From an uncultured Clostridia bacterium (GTDB lineage Bacteria; Bacillota; Clostridia; Oscillospirales; Oscillospiraceae): a DNA stretch of 9,229 bases. Shown in pieces: positions 1 through 4,903 of the stretch. The stretch's first letter is position 1, and each line of letters starts with the position of its first letter. The translations under genes and the position numbers were made by a program. The notes beneath the pieces were generated by a model. The model searched no databases. It saw only the letters and a list, made by a program, of their open reading frames with translations, and was not told the origin of the DNA. The DNA lies in the NCBI GenBank assembly GCA_937915065.1, contig CALDMR010000144.1, forward strand, positions 1 to 9,229, given 5' to 3'.

Positions 1-175
1 CTAAAAGATAAATGATAAATCCGATCAGCGAGGGGGCGAGCATTGCGATCAGCGTCCAAAGGGCGGCATTCATATTGCGCCTTTTTGCATCCCGGTAGAC
101 ATAGACGCCGATTATCATTGGAACGGCCAGCCCGATGACGAGTAAAAAAATGATGGTAAAGAAACTGATGCTCAT
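1..175 (-). CDS. Small membrane protein, 5' part only (possible zinc-ribbon membrane protein)
   Basis: The first 58 codons are visible and the 3' end lies beyond base 1. The reading frame starts at ATG 175-173, which shares ATGA with the stop of the preceding gene, and AGGAGGG sits a few bases upstream. Residues about 4-26 form a hydrophobic helix. A short charged stretch (YRDAKRRNMN) follows, and then a second hydrophobic segment from about residue 38 to the window edge. The layout helix / Y-x-Y-R-D-A-K-R-R / helix resembles small clostridial membrane proteins that end in a CxxC zinc ribbon and are found beside ECF sigma genes. The ribbon itself would be outside this window, so that assignment is from memory of the family and is not demonstrated. 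A role in sensing or in controlling the sigma factor is inference from the operon only. Confidence 0.75.
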   Translation of the reverse strand, partial: MSISFFTIIFLLVIGLAVPMIIGVYVYRDAKRRNMNAALWTLIAMLAPSLIGFIIYLL

Positions 176-447
176 ACCTTGAGCCCTCCTTTTTGTGTAA
201 CAACAACGGCCAGTACGCCGCTGCCGGTGGCCGAGATCAGCGTGTACAGGAAGCACCCCAGAGCCAGCACCGGTGATAATGAATACAGGGCAAATCCGAC
301 GGCCAAAACGGCTGCCTGCATGAGGATACCGGCGGCGGCGAATAATGCTGCCTGCCGGTGCAGCCTGCGCCGCTCCAGTTCCTTGCGCAGGGCGCTTTCA
401 CTCAGCGGAGGCGGCGTGTGCTGTTCAAAATTGTAAATCTGATTCAC
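172..447 (-). CDS. Two-helix membrane protein encoded with an ECF sigma factor (possible anti-sigma partner)
   Basis: This is a 91-residue protein with a Pro-rich N-terminus (PPPLSE, residues 12-17). A charged amphipathic segment, ALRKELERRRLHRQ (19-32), follows, and then two hydrophobic helices at about 33-57 and 59-83. The positive charge before helix 1 favours a cytoplasmic N-terminus. The start is GTG at 447-445, chosen because AGGAGG at 457-462 (minus strand) lies nine bases upstream. It overlaps the last 23 bp of the sigma gene, and its stop overlaps the next start as ATGA, so translation of all three genes is probably coupled. I recognise no named domain. Small membrane proteins co-transcribed with ECF sigma factors are often anti-sigma factors, and the cytoplasmic charged segment could be the sigma-binding part, but this one has no visible zinc-binding HxxxCxxC motif. 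The function is inference. Confidence 0.8.
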   Translation of the reverse strand: MNQIYNFEQHTPPPLSESALRKELERRRLHRQAALFAAAGILMQAAVLAVGFALYSLSPVLALGCFLYTLISATGSGVLAVVVTQKGGLKV

Positions 448-919
448 GGCAGAGAACCTCCTTTAATTGTTTTCTTGCTTTGTTCAGGCGGGATTTTACG
501 GTGCCTTCAGGTACGCCCAGCAGTTGGGCGGTGGCTGCGGTGTCCATATCCTCGAAATAGAACAGGATTACCGTCAGGCGGAGTTTTTCGGGCAATCTGC
601 CGATGGCTTCGTAGAGCGGGCTGTAGTCGGGGCGCTCCGGTGCGGGAACGGATTGCAGAAACGCATCCTTTTCTTCGCTGGTCTGAAAATGCAGCAGGGG
701 GCTGCGGGCAATTCTGCGCAAGGTATTCCGGTAGGTATTGATGCAGACCTTCGTCAGCCACGGTTCAAATTCGCGGCTTGGATCGTATCGGGAGATGTTT
801 TTGACCACTTGGAGCCATGTGTCCTGATAGAGATCATCCGCCTCGAAAGCGTTGGCGCAGAGAGACAGACAAAGCCCGTACAGCCGGGTTCCGTATTGTC
901 TTATGTATTGATCGACCAT
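425..919 (-). CDS. ECF-type RNA polymerase sigma-70 factor
   Basis: This 164-residue protein has the usual length and two-domain plan of extracytoplasmic-function sigma factors, which direct RNA polymerase to a small regulon. Region 2 spans about residues 5-70 and includes the core-binding motif EADDLYQDTWLQV (26-38), followed by F-E-P-W-L-x-K-V-x-x-N-x-x-R-N (51-65), which is typical of the -10 recognition helix. A short linker leads to region 4 (about 104-156), with RLPEKLR and the helix-turn-helix GVPEGTVKSRLNKARKQL (135-152). ATG at 919-917 was chosen because AAAGGAGG lies eight bases upstream. Two small membrane-protein genes overlap and follow it, suggesting a membrane-controlled sigma. 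An ECF-like promoter just upstream (about 940-971) fits autoregulation. The family assignment is secure; the signal and the targets are unknown. Confidence 0.95.
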   Translation of the reverse strand: MVDQYIRQYGTRLYGLCLSLCANAFEADDLYQDTWLQVVKNISRYDPSREFEPWLTKVCINTYRNTLRRIARSPLLHFQTSEEKDAFLQSVPAPERPDYSPLYEAIGRLPEKLRLTVILFYFEDMDTAATAQLLGVPEGTVKSRLNKARKQLKEVLCRESDLQF

Positions 920-939
920 GCTCCCTGCCTCCTTTCACT

Positions 940-971
940 TATATATACAACCGAAGGGGCCGAATCGTTCA
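940..971 (-). promoter_or_regulatory. Possible ECF-type (autoregulatory) promoter of the sigma operon
   Basis: Read on the minus strand, TGAAC (971-967) resembles the conserved AAC core of ECF -35 elements. After a 16-base spacer ending in CGG, TTGTATATATA (950-940) could serve as the -10. The site is about 20 bases from the sigma start codon. No convincing TTGACA/TATAAT pair was seen here. The arrangement fits a sigma factor transcribing its own gene, but the -10 does not match the classic CGTC and the call rests on pattern likeness. Confidence 0.4.
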
Positions 972-1040
972 TTTTTTTGAGAATATTCTATGCTTATGAC
1001 CCTGTTTGCCGGGCCGGGCTCCTGGACGGGGGAGAAAAGC

Positions 1041-1068
1041 AACCCGCAGGATAGGATACCTGCGGGTT
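1041..1068 (-). terminator. Intrinsic terminator after the XRE regulator gene
   Basis: There is a perfect 10-bp stem, AACCCGCAGG (1041-1050) with CCTGCGGGTT (1059-1068), and an 8-base loop. On the minus strand the stem is followed by GCTTTTC, about 50 bases past the XRE stop codon. On the plus strand it is followed by TTTTGGTGTTT, so it may work in both directions. It separates the XRE gene from the sigma operon. Confidence 0.65.
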
Positions 1069-1119
1069 TTGGTGTTTATTGACAGCGAAGGGCAGAAAGG
1101 CGGCCGGGGCGGAAAATTT

Positions 1120-2181
1120 TTAGGGGGCCAGGGCGCGGTATTTTTCGGCCAGGGACTGGTAGGCGGGGTGTTCCACCAGGAATCGGCTGCTCGGGTCTTG
1201 CTCCAGTTCATCCAGCAGGGGGCGGATTAGGGTGGACTGGACATTTTCAGAATTTTCTTTGGGGGGCATGTGGCGGTAGAGGACGGTATCGGCTGGAATC
1301 CAGGGGAGCGTAAGGCTTTGGAGCAGCTGCTCCAGCAGCTTTAGGGCCTCCGGAGCATTTTGCGTGGCCGTGGCCAGCTGCAGAGGGGCGGAGAGGACTG
1401 CGTAATCGGATTGCTCCAGGGCACGACCCGCTTCGGCGGCTATTTTTGAAAGGGCCTGGGCCTGGCGCAAGTCTTGCTCGGCCAGAGCCATATCGAGCAT
1501 GGAAAGAAGGGTGCTCTGGATATTGGTGGCCTGGTTCATCAGATCTTGTTCCAGCAAGATCCAGGCCTCGGAAATATTCCCTTCTTTTCGCCGCAGGGCG
1601 GCGGTCAGGGCGCGTTTGCCGGCGTGGGTATCAGACAGCTGGTCCAGCAGCGTTTGGGCGCGCTCCAGATCGCCATGCTGGATGCATTTTCCGGCCAAAG
1701 TGTGGCAGGCGGCCTCCCGAACCCGGGGGTCTGTACTGTCTGCCAGCCGCTCATACAGGGCGCTGACCATGGATTCTTCCCTGGATTTTTCGGCGCTGCT
1801 TTCTGCGGGAGCCATGGCCAGCAGCCCTTCCAGCAAACTGGCCAGACTGTATGCCAGCAGGTCGCTGTTGGGAAATTGCAGCAGCTTGTCCCGCGCCAGG
1901 GCAAAGGCGGCGGCGCAGCCGTCGGTTTGGGCAGCGGCGTATACATCGCCGAGAAACAGGCCGATTTCCTGTTCCGAGGGATCTTCCTGAAAGGACAGCA
2001 GGGTGTTCAGATCCACGCCCAATGCCCGGGCCAGCGGGGGCAGCAGGGTAATATCGGGGTAGTTCAGCCCTCGCTCCCATTTATTGACGGCTGGGGCGGA
2101 AACGCCCAGCTTGCCTGCCAGGCATTCCTGGGTCCAGCCCAAAGCCTGGCGGCGGGTGCGAATGACATCCTTGAGTTTCAT
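1120..2181 (-). CDS. XRE-family transcriptional regulator with long helical C-terminal domain
   Basis: This 353-residue protein begins with an XRE/Cro-type helix-turn-helix. Residues about 4-62 contain R-x-x-x-G-W-T-Q-E-x-L-A-x-K-L-G-V-S-x-x-A-V-x-K-W-E-R-G and then Y-P-D-I-T-L-L-P-P-L-A-R-A-L-G-V, the usual DNA-binding fold. The remaining ~290 residues are rich in Ala, Leu, Glu and Gln with helix-pair spacing (for example DLERAQTLLDQL, DLRQAQALSKIA, APEALKLLEQLL). This suggests TPR-like repeats that could bind a peptide or protein, but I cannot assign a named C-terminal family. An in-frame TTG at 2211 exists, but ATG 2181-2179 is preferred because AAGGAGGG sits six bases upstream. The gene has its own TATAAT promoter and terminator, and is transcribed divergently from the ribosomal operon. 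No metabolic target gene is adjacent, so its regulon is unknown. Confidence 0.9.
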   Translation of the reverse strand: MKLKDVIRTRRQALGWTQECLAGKLGVSAPAVNKWERGLNYPDITLLPPLARALGVDLNTLLSFQEDPSEQEIGLFLGDVYAAAQTDGCAAAFALARDKLLQFPNSDLLAYSLASLLEGLLAMAPAESSAEKSREESMVSALYERLADSTDPRVREAACHTLAGKCIQHGDLERAQTLLDQLSDTHAGKRALTAALRRKEGNISEAWILLEQDLMNQATNIQSTLLSMLDMALAEQDLRQAQALSKIAAEAGRALEQSDYAVLSAPLQLATATQNAPEALKLLEQLLQSLTLPWIPADTVLYRHMPPKENSENVQSTLIRPLLDELEQDPSSRFLVEHPAYQSLAEKYRALAP

Positions 2182-2210
2182 GGGGATCCCTCCTTGCGGG
2201 TGATGTCCCA

Positions 2211-2239
2211 ATTATAGCAGGACGGCGATTCGGGGGCAA
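2211..2239 (-). promoter_or_regulatory. Sigma-A-type promoter of the XRE regulator gene
   Basis: On the minus strand the -35 TTGCCC (2239-2234) and a perfect -10 TATAAT (2216-2211) are 17 bases apart. The start point would be near 2204, giving a short leader of about 22 nt before ATG 2181 with AAGGAGGG in between. Confidence 0.75.
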
Positions 2240-2270
2240 CAGAGGAGGGCGACAGAAAAGAGGGGAGTTC

Positions 2271-2287
2271 GTTAACCGCCGGTTAAC
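2271..2287. promoter_or_regulatory. Perfect palindrome, possible operator (GTTAACC-GCC-GGTTAAC)
   Basis: Seven-base arms flank a 3-base centre. Each arm contains GTTAAC, itself a palindrome, and the two copies are 11 bp apart, about one helical turn. It lies about 30 bp upstream of the -35 of the divergent XRE gene and about 150 bp upstream of the ribosomal promoter. The symmetry fits a dimeric DNA-binding protein, perhaps the XRE regulator itself. No T-tract follows, so it is not a terminator. Confidence 0.45.
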
Positions 2288-2396
2288 AGGGGCGAAGGGC
2301 GCTGTTTTTTTGACGGTGAAAGCGGGCATGAAAAAGGGGGATTTTGGGCAGAATGACTGCAAAAGGCGGGGCAAAGGAAAAATTGGCGATTCTCAC

Positions 2397-2436
2397 GAAA
2401 AAATTTCAAAAAGATTGTAAAATAAATCGAAAAACT
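2397..2436 (+). promoter_or_regulatory. A-tract UP-like element upstream of the ribosomal protein promoter
   Basis: This is an A-rich stretch with phased A-runs (AAAAAA, AAAAA, AAAA, AAAAA) immediately upstream of the TTGACA at 2439. Such sequences bind the RNA polymerase alpha C-terminal domain at strong rRNA and ribosomal protein promoters. It stands out against the GC-rich surroundings. Confidence 0.55.
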
Positions 2437-2438
2437 GC

Positions 2439-2468
2439 TTGACATTTGGTGCTGTCGTATTGTATTAT
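2439..2468 (+). promoter_or_regulatory. Main promoter of the S10-spc ribosomal protein operon
   Basis: A perfect -35 TTGACA (2439-2444) and a -10 TATTAT (2463-2468, five of six) are separated by 18 bases, with the A-rich stretch directly upstream. Transcription would start near 2474-2476, leaving an untranslated leader of about 280 nt before rpsJ. No other plus-strand promoter of this quality was found before rpsJ. Confidence 0.85.
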
Positions 2469-2473
2469 AGTGG

Positions 2474-2756
2474 AGCGCGTGAACGGGAAATGGTATGCCC
2501 GGAAGCGTTGCAATGCGATGAAGCAGGAGATTGCGGGCCTGGCCCGGTAACTTCTGCGGAGTATGTCCGACAATCGGGCGGCTGAGAAAACTGTATGGCG
2601 TAGATCGCTGCGCATGACAGGAAACCGGCCGGATTACTGCGCCGGTTTTTCTTATGACGCAGAATGATACGCACGGATAAGCGTACAGAACTTTCTCGCC
2701 GTACGGAGCGGTCCAAAACGCATCACTTCGTATGTTATTCAAGGAGGAAAAACAAA
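2474..2756 (+). ncRNA. Structured 5' leader of the S10 operon, candidate cis-regulatory RNA
   Basis: The leader contains, in order, a predicted three-way junction, a hairpin, a terminator and alternative hairpins before the rpsJ ribosome binding site. The junction's closing stem is GATTG (2529-2533) with CAATC (2571-2575). Its first arm is CGGGC (2534-2538) with GCCCG (2542-2546), and its second is CGGA (2557-2560) with TCCG (2566-2569). The following hairpin pairs CTGT (2591-2594) with ACAG (2617-2620) and ATG (2595-2597) with CAT (2613-2615). Downstream of the terminator, TACGC/GCGTA (2668-2672/2681-2685) and CGTAC/GTACG (2682-2686/2701-2705) compete for the same bases. Ribosomal protein operons are often autoregulated by such leaders; L4 does this in Escherichia coli. 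I cannot assign this one to a known class. Confidence 0.55.
2622..2653 (+). terminator. Intrinsic terminator (attenuator) inside the S10 operon leader
   Basis: An 8-bp stem, AAACCGGC (2622-2629) with GCCGGTTT (2641-2648), has an 11-base loop and runs into T5-C-T-T (2646-2653). It sits about 150 nt after the start of transcription and about 100 nt before rpsJ, with no gene upstream on this strand. It could therefore only cut the leader transcript short, which is the layout of an attenuator. ACCGG (2624-2628) could instead pair with CCGGT (2544-2548) in the three-way junction, a weak but possible switch. Confidence 0.65.
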
Positions 2757-3074
2757 ATGGCAGATACCGCAAAGAACATGATCCGTATTCGCCTGAAGGC
2801 TTACGATCATCAGGTCATTGACCAGAGTGCAGAGAAGATCGTCGAAACCGCAAAGCGCACCGGCGCAGCAGTTTCCGGCCCCATCCCTCTGCCCACCAAG
2901 AAAGAGGTCGTCACCATCCTGCGCGCCGTCCACAAGTATAAGGACAGCCGCGAGCAGTTTGAGCGCCGCACCCACAAGAGACTGATCGACATCACCAAGT
3001 CCACCCCCAAGACCGTTGAGGCTCTGATGGCTCTCGAGCTGCCCGCCGGTGTGGACATCGAGATCAAGCTCTAA
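2757..3074 (+). CDS. rpsJ: 30S ribosomal protein S10 (uS10, NusE)
   Basis: This 105-residue protein has the full length of the family. It contains I-R-I-R-L-K-A-Y-D-H near the start, the S-G-P-I-P-L-P-T-K loop (about 42-50), the central E-Q-F-E-R-R-T-H-K-R-L-I-D-I (about 68-81) and L-P-A-G-V-D-I-E-I-K-L at the end. S10 sits in the head of the small subunit and also acts as NusE, binding NusB and NusG in antitermination. The start at ATG 2757 is set by AAGGAGG at 2741-2747. An upstream in-frame ATG at 2664 is rejected because the extra residues match nothing in the family. It is the first gene of the operon, after a long structured leader and before an unusually long 133-bp gap. That NusE function gives a possible reason for transcription-level control in its own leader, but this is inference. 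Confidence 0.98.
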   Translation: MADTAKNMIRIRLKAYDHQVIDQSAEKIVETAKRTGAAVSGPIPLPTKKEVVTILRAVHKYKDSREQFERRTHKRLIDITKSTPKTVEALMALELPAGVDIEIKL

Positions 3075-3084
3075 GTAACATTGC

Positions 3085-3112
3085 TTGTACCCATGCCTGT
3101 TTACCATATTAT
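3085..3112 (+). promoter_or_regulatory. Weak candidate internal promoter in the rpsJ-rplC gap
   Basis: TTGTAC (3085-3090) and TATTAT (3107-3112) are 16 bases apart in an A/T-rich patch (3101-3117) that stands out in this GC-rich operon. The -35 matches only three of six bases. If used, transcription would begin near 3118 and a hairpin would form at the very 5' end of the RNA. Confidence 0.3.
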
Positions 3113-3125
3113 ATATGTGCAAAAC

Positions 3126-3160
3126 GGGCGGGTCATGTCGACGGAGCAATGACGCGTCCC
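3126..3160 (+). other. Hairpin in the rpsJ-rplC intergenic region
   Basis: GTCAT (3132-3136) pairs with ATGAC (3149-3153). The stem continues past a G/G mismatch with CG (3129-3130) to CG (3155-3156), then past a single-base bulge with GGG (3126-3128) to CCC (3158-3160). The 12-base loop contains GTCGAC. There is no T-tract, so it is not a terminator. It could be a processing site or a binding site for L3 or L4, both encoded just downstream; that is inference. Confidence 0.4.
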
Positions 3161-3207
3161 AATGCGTGTCAACTACGCCGACCAATAACCTTAAAGGAGG
3201 AACATAC

Positions 3208-3927
3208 ATGAAAGCAATCATCGGCAAAAAAGTTGGTATGTCTCAGATCTTCGACGCCAACGGCCAGGTGATCCCGGTTACCGTGATCGAAGCCGGCCCC
3301 TGCGTCGTCGCTCAGAAGAAGACCGCCGAGAAGGACGGTTATGAGGCAGTCCAGCTGGGCTATGAGGACGTTCCCGAGCGGAAGCTGTCCAAGCCCGAGC
3401 AGGGTCATCTTCAGAAGGCAGGCGTTGCCCCGAAGAAGCACCTCAAGGAATTTAAACTGGACAACTATGCGGAACTGAACGTCGGCGACGTGATCAAGGC
3501 CGACACCTTCGCGGAAGGCGATCACGTGGACGTGACCGGCATCAGCAAAGGTAAAGGTTACGCAGGTGTCATCAAGCGCTGGAATGCGCATCGCACTCCC
3601 ATGTCCCACGGCGGCGGCCCCGTTCACCGTCATGCGGGTTCCATGGGCGCGTGCTCCACTCCTTCCCGCATCTTCAAGGGCAAGATCGGCGCAGGCCACA
3701 TGGGCGTTGAGCAGGTCACCGTTCAGAACCTGGACGTGGTCAAGGTCGATCCCGAGCTGAACATGCTCGTGGTTCGCGGCGCGATCCCCGGCCCCAAGGG
3801 TGGCGTGGTTTATGTCCACACCACTGTTAAGACCATCCGCGTGAAGAACACCGATGTGTCCATCAGCAACAACCCGCAGAAGGCTTCCGGTCGTAACCCG
3901 CAGAAGGCCTCCGCAAGAAACAAGTAA
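3208..3927 (+). CDS. rplC: 50S ribosomal protein L3 (uL3), with C-terminal repeat extension
   Basis: L3 binds 23S rRNA early in large-subunit assembly and reaches towards the peptidyl transferase centre. The N-terminus MKAIIGKKVGMSQIF and the central loop containing G-P-V-H-R-H-A-G-S-M-G (about 136-146), then the I-F-K-G-K-x-x-A/G-G-H-M-G segment, are diagnostic. The start at ATG 3208 follows AAAGGAGG (3193-3200). At 239 residues it is longer than most bacterial homologues (roughly 205-215). The extra length lies at the C-terminus, where N-P-Q-K-A-S-G/A-R occurs twice in tandem (encoded by 3871-3894 and 3895-3918) before a final N-K. The two DNA copies are near-identical, suggesting a duplication. 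rplD begins 18 bp downstream. Confidence 0.97.
   Translation: MKAIIGKKVGMSQIFDANGQVIPVTVIEAGPCVVAQKKTAEKDGYEAVQLGYEDVPERKLSKPEQGHLQKAGVAPKKHLKEFKLDNYAELNVGDVIKADTFAEGDHVDVTGISKGKGYAGVIKRWNAHRTPMSHGGGPVHRHAGSMGACSTPSRIFKGKIGAGHMGVEQVTVQNLDVVKVDPELNMLVVRGAIPGPKGGVVYVHTTVKTIRVKNTDVSISNNPQKASGRNPQKASARNK
3871..3918 (+). repeat. Two 24-bp tandem repeats in the 3' end of rplC
   Basis: Two adjacent in-frame 24-base units both begin AACCCGCAGAAGGC and encode N-P-Q-K-A-S-(G/A)-R. They differ at one synonymous third position and in the last two codons. The unit length is a multiple of three, so the frame is kept. Confidence 0.85.
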
Positions 3928-3945
3928 GAGAGGGGTGCTGAAATA

Positions 3946-4569
3946 ATGTCTACAATCAAGGTATTGAACATGGCCGGCGCAGAAGTCGGCACTGTCGAAC
4001 TGAGCGACGGCATCTTCGGCATCGAGCCGAACGAGTCTGTTGTTCACGAAGTGGTCAAGAACCACCTGGCAAACTGCAGACAGGGCACCCAGAGCGCCCT
4101 GACCCGCGCCGAGGTTTCCGGCGGCGGCAAGAAGCCCTGGAGACAGAAGGGTACCGGCCACGCCCGCCAGGGTTCCACCCGCGCTCCCCAGTGGACGCAC
4201 GGCGGCATCGTGTTCGCTCCCAAGCCCCGCGATTACAGCTACAGCGTGAACAAGAAGATCAAGAGACTGGCTCTGAAGTCTGTTCTGTCTGCTAAGGCTG
4301 CCGAGGGCAAGATCATTGTGGTTGACAACATCGCAATGGAAGCTCCCAAGACTCGTGAGTTTGTTGCTTTCCTGAACGCTGTCAACGCAGAAAACAAGGC
4401 TTATGTTGTGATGCCCGAGGTCGCTGCCAATGTGGTGAAGTCCGCACGCAACATCCCTGGCGTTGTTACCACCACCGCAACCCTCCTGAGCGTTTACGAC
4501 ATTCTGAATGCCAAGACGCTGATCCTGGACAAGGCTGCGCTGGCTACCATTGAGGAGGTGTTCGCGTAA
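3946..4569 (+). CDS. rplD: 50S ribosomal protein L4 (uL4)
   Basis: This 207-residue protein is of standard length. It carries the exit-tunnel loop G-G-G-K-K-P-W-R-Q-K-G-T-G-H-A-R-Q-G-S (about 59-77), followed by P-Q-W-T-H-G-G-I-V-F-A-P-K-P-R-D-Y, which is highly conserved and marks L4. L4 binds 23S rRNA domain I and lines the peptide exit tunnel near the macrolide site. In enterobacteria it also represses its own operon by binding the S10 leader; whether this one does so is unknown. The start is ATG 3946 after AGAGGGGTG, a weaker ribosome binding site than those of its neighbours. The last codons (E-E-V-F-A) include AGGAGG at 4553-4558, which serves the next gene. Its stop overlaps the rplW start by one base. 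Confidence 0.97.
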   Translation: MSTIKVLNMAGAEVGTVELSDGIFGIEPNESVVHEVVKNHLANCRQGTQSALTRAEVSGGGKKPWRQKGTGHARQGSTRAPQWTHGGIVFAPKPRDYSYSVNKKIKRLALKSVLSAKAAEGKIIVVDNIAMEAPKTREFVAFLNAVNAENKAYVVMPEVAANVVKSARNIPGVVTTTATLLSVYDILNAKTLILDKAALATIEEVFA

Positions 4570-4865
4570 TGGCTAACATCTATGATGTGATCGTCCGCCC
4601 GGTCATCACCGAGCGTTCCATGGCTGCTACGGAAGCCAAGAAGTACACTTTTGAGGTTCTGTCCACCGCCAACAAGGCGGAGGTCAAGAAAGCCGTTGAG
4701 CAGATCTTCGGCGTGAAGGTTGCCTCTGTCAACACCATTAATATGCACCCCAAGGCCAAGCGCCTGGGCGCTGGCCGTCCTGGCCAGACCAAGGCTTGGA
4801 AGAAGGCTATTGTGCAGCTGACCGAGGATTCCAAGGCCATCGAATTCTTCGAGGGCATGGTGTAA
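4569..4865 (+). CDS. rplW: 50S ribosomal protein L23 (uL23)
   Basis: This 98-residue protein of normal length has the family's opening Y-D-V-I-V-R-P-V-I-T-E-R-S (5-17), the segment Y-T-F-E-V-x-x-x-A-N-K-A-E-V-K-K-A-V-E-x-x-F-G-V-K-V, and an Arg/Lys-rich loop (K-A-K-R-L-G-A-G-R-P-G). L23 lies at the exit of the peptide tunnel and is the docking site for trigger factor and the signal recognition particle. The start codon shares its A with the TAA of rplD (TAATG), and the ribosome binding site is inside rplD ten bases upstream, so translation is probably coupled. rplB follows after 38 bp. Confidence 0.97.
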   Translation: MANIYDVIVRPVITERSMAATEAKKYTFEVLSTANKAEVKKAVEQIFGVKVASVNTINMHPKAKRLGAGRPGQTKAWKKAIVQLTEDSKAIEFFEGMV

Positions 4866-4903
4866 GAGACCGTACCAATCTAACAGAAGGAGTGTAACGC
4901 TAA

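Noticed and set aside
1474..2217. Plus-strand open frame of 247 codons across the XRE gene
   Set aside because: It lies antisense to a clear helix-turn-helix regulator, with Gly/Gln-rich low-complexity translation and no start signals.
2310..2340. TTGACG after a T-run as a second upstream promoter for the ribosomal operon
   Set aside because: No -10 element at suitable spacing; the TTGACA at 2439 is far better.
2505..2516. GCGTTGCAATGC near-palindrome in the leader
   Set aside because: It has no loop, so it cannot form a hairpin in one RNA molecule, and it is too short to propose a protein site.
2479..2584. Possible leader peptides in the S10 leader (GTG 2479 to TAA 2550; ATG 2490 to TGA 2584)
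   Set aside because: Neither has a usable ribosome binding site (the GTG is only a few bases from the predicted RNA start), there is no run of a single regulatory amino acid codon, and the region is better explained by RNA pairing.
2664..2756. In-frame upstream extension of rpsJ starting at ATG 2664
   Set aside because: It lies upstream of the strong AAGGAGG at 2741, and the added residues are foreign to the S10 family; the normal start is ATG 2757.
2272..2772. Minus-strand 166-codon frame across the divergent intergenic region
   Set aside because: It overlaps the ribosomal promoter and leader, has no ribosome binding site, and its translation looks like non-coding sequence.
3085..3207. Open frame running from 3085 into rplC
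   Set aside because: No sensible start site; L3 begins at ATG 3208 behind AAAGGAGG, and the extra residues do not belong to the family.
3169..4200. Long minus-strand open frames opposite rplC/rplD, and similar ones opposite rplB (4880-6058), rpsC (5938-6906) and rplN (7673-8725)
   Set aside because: These are antisense shadows of highly expressed, codon-biased ribosomal genes; they have no ribosome binding sites and no recognisable domains.
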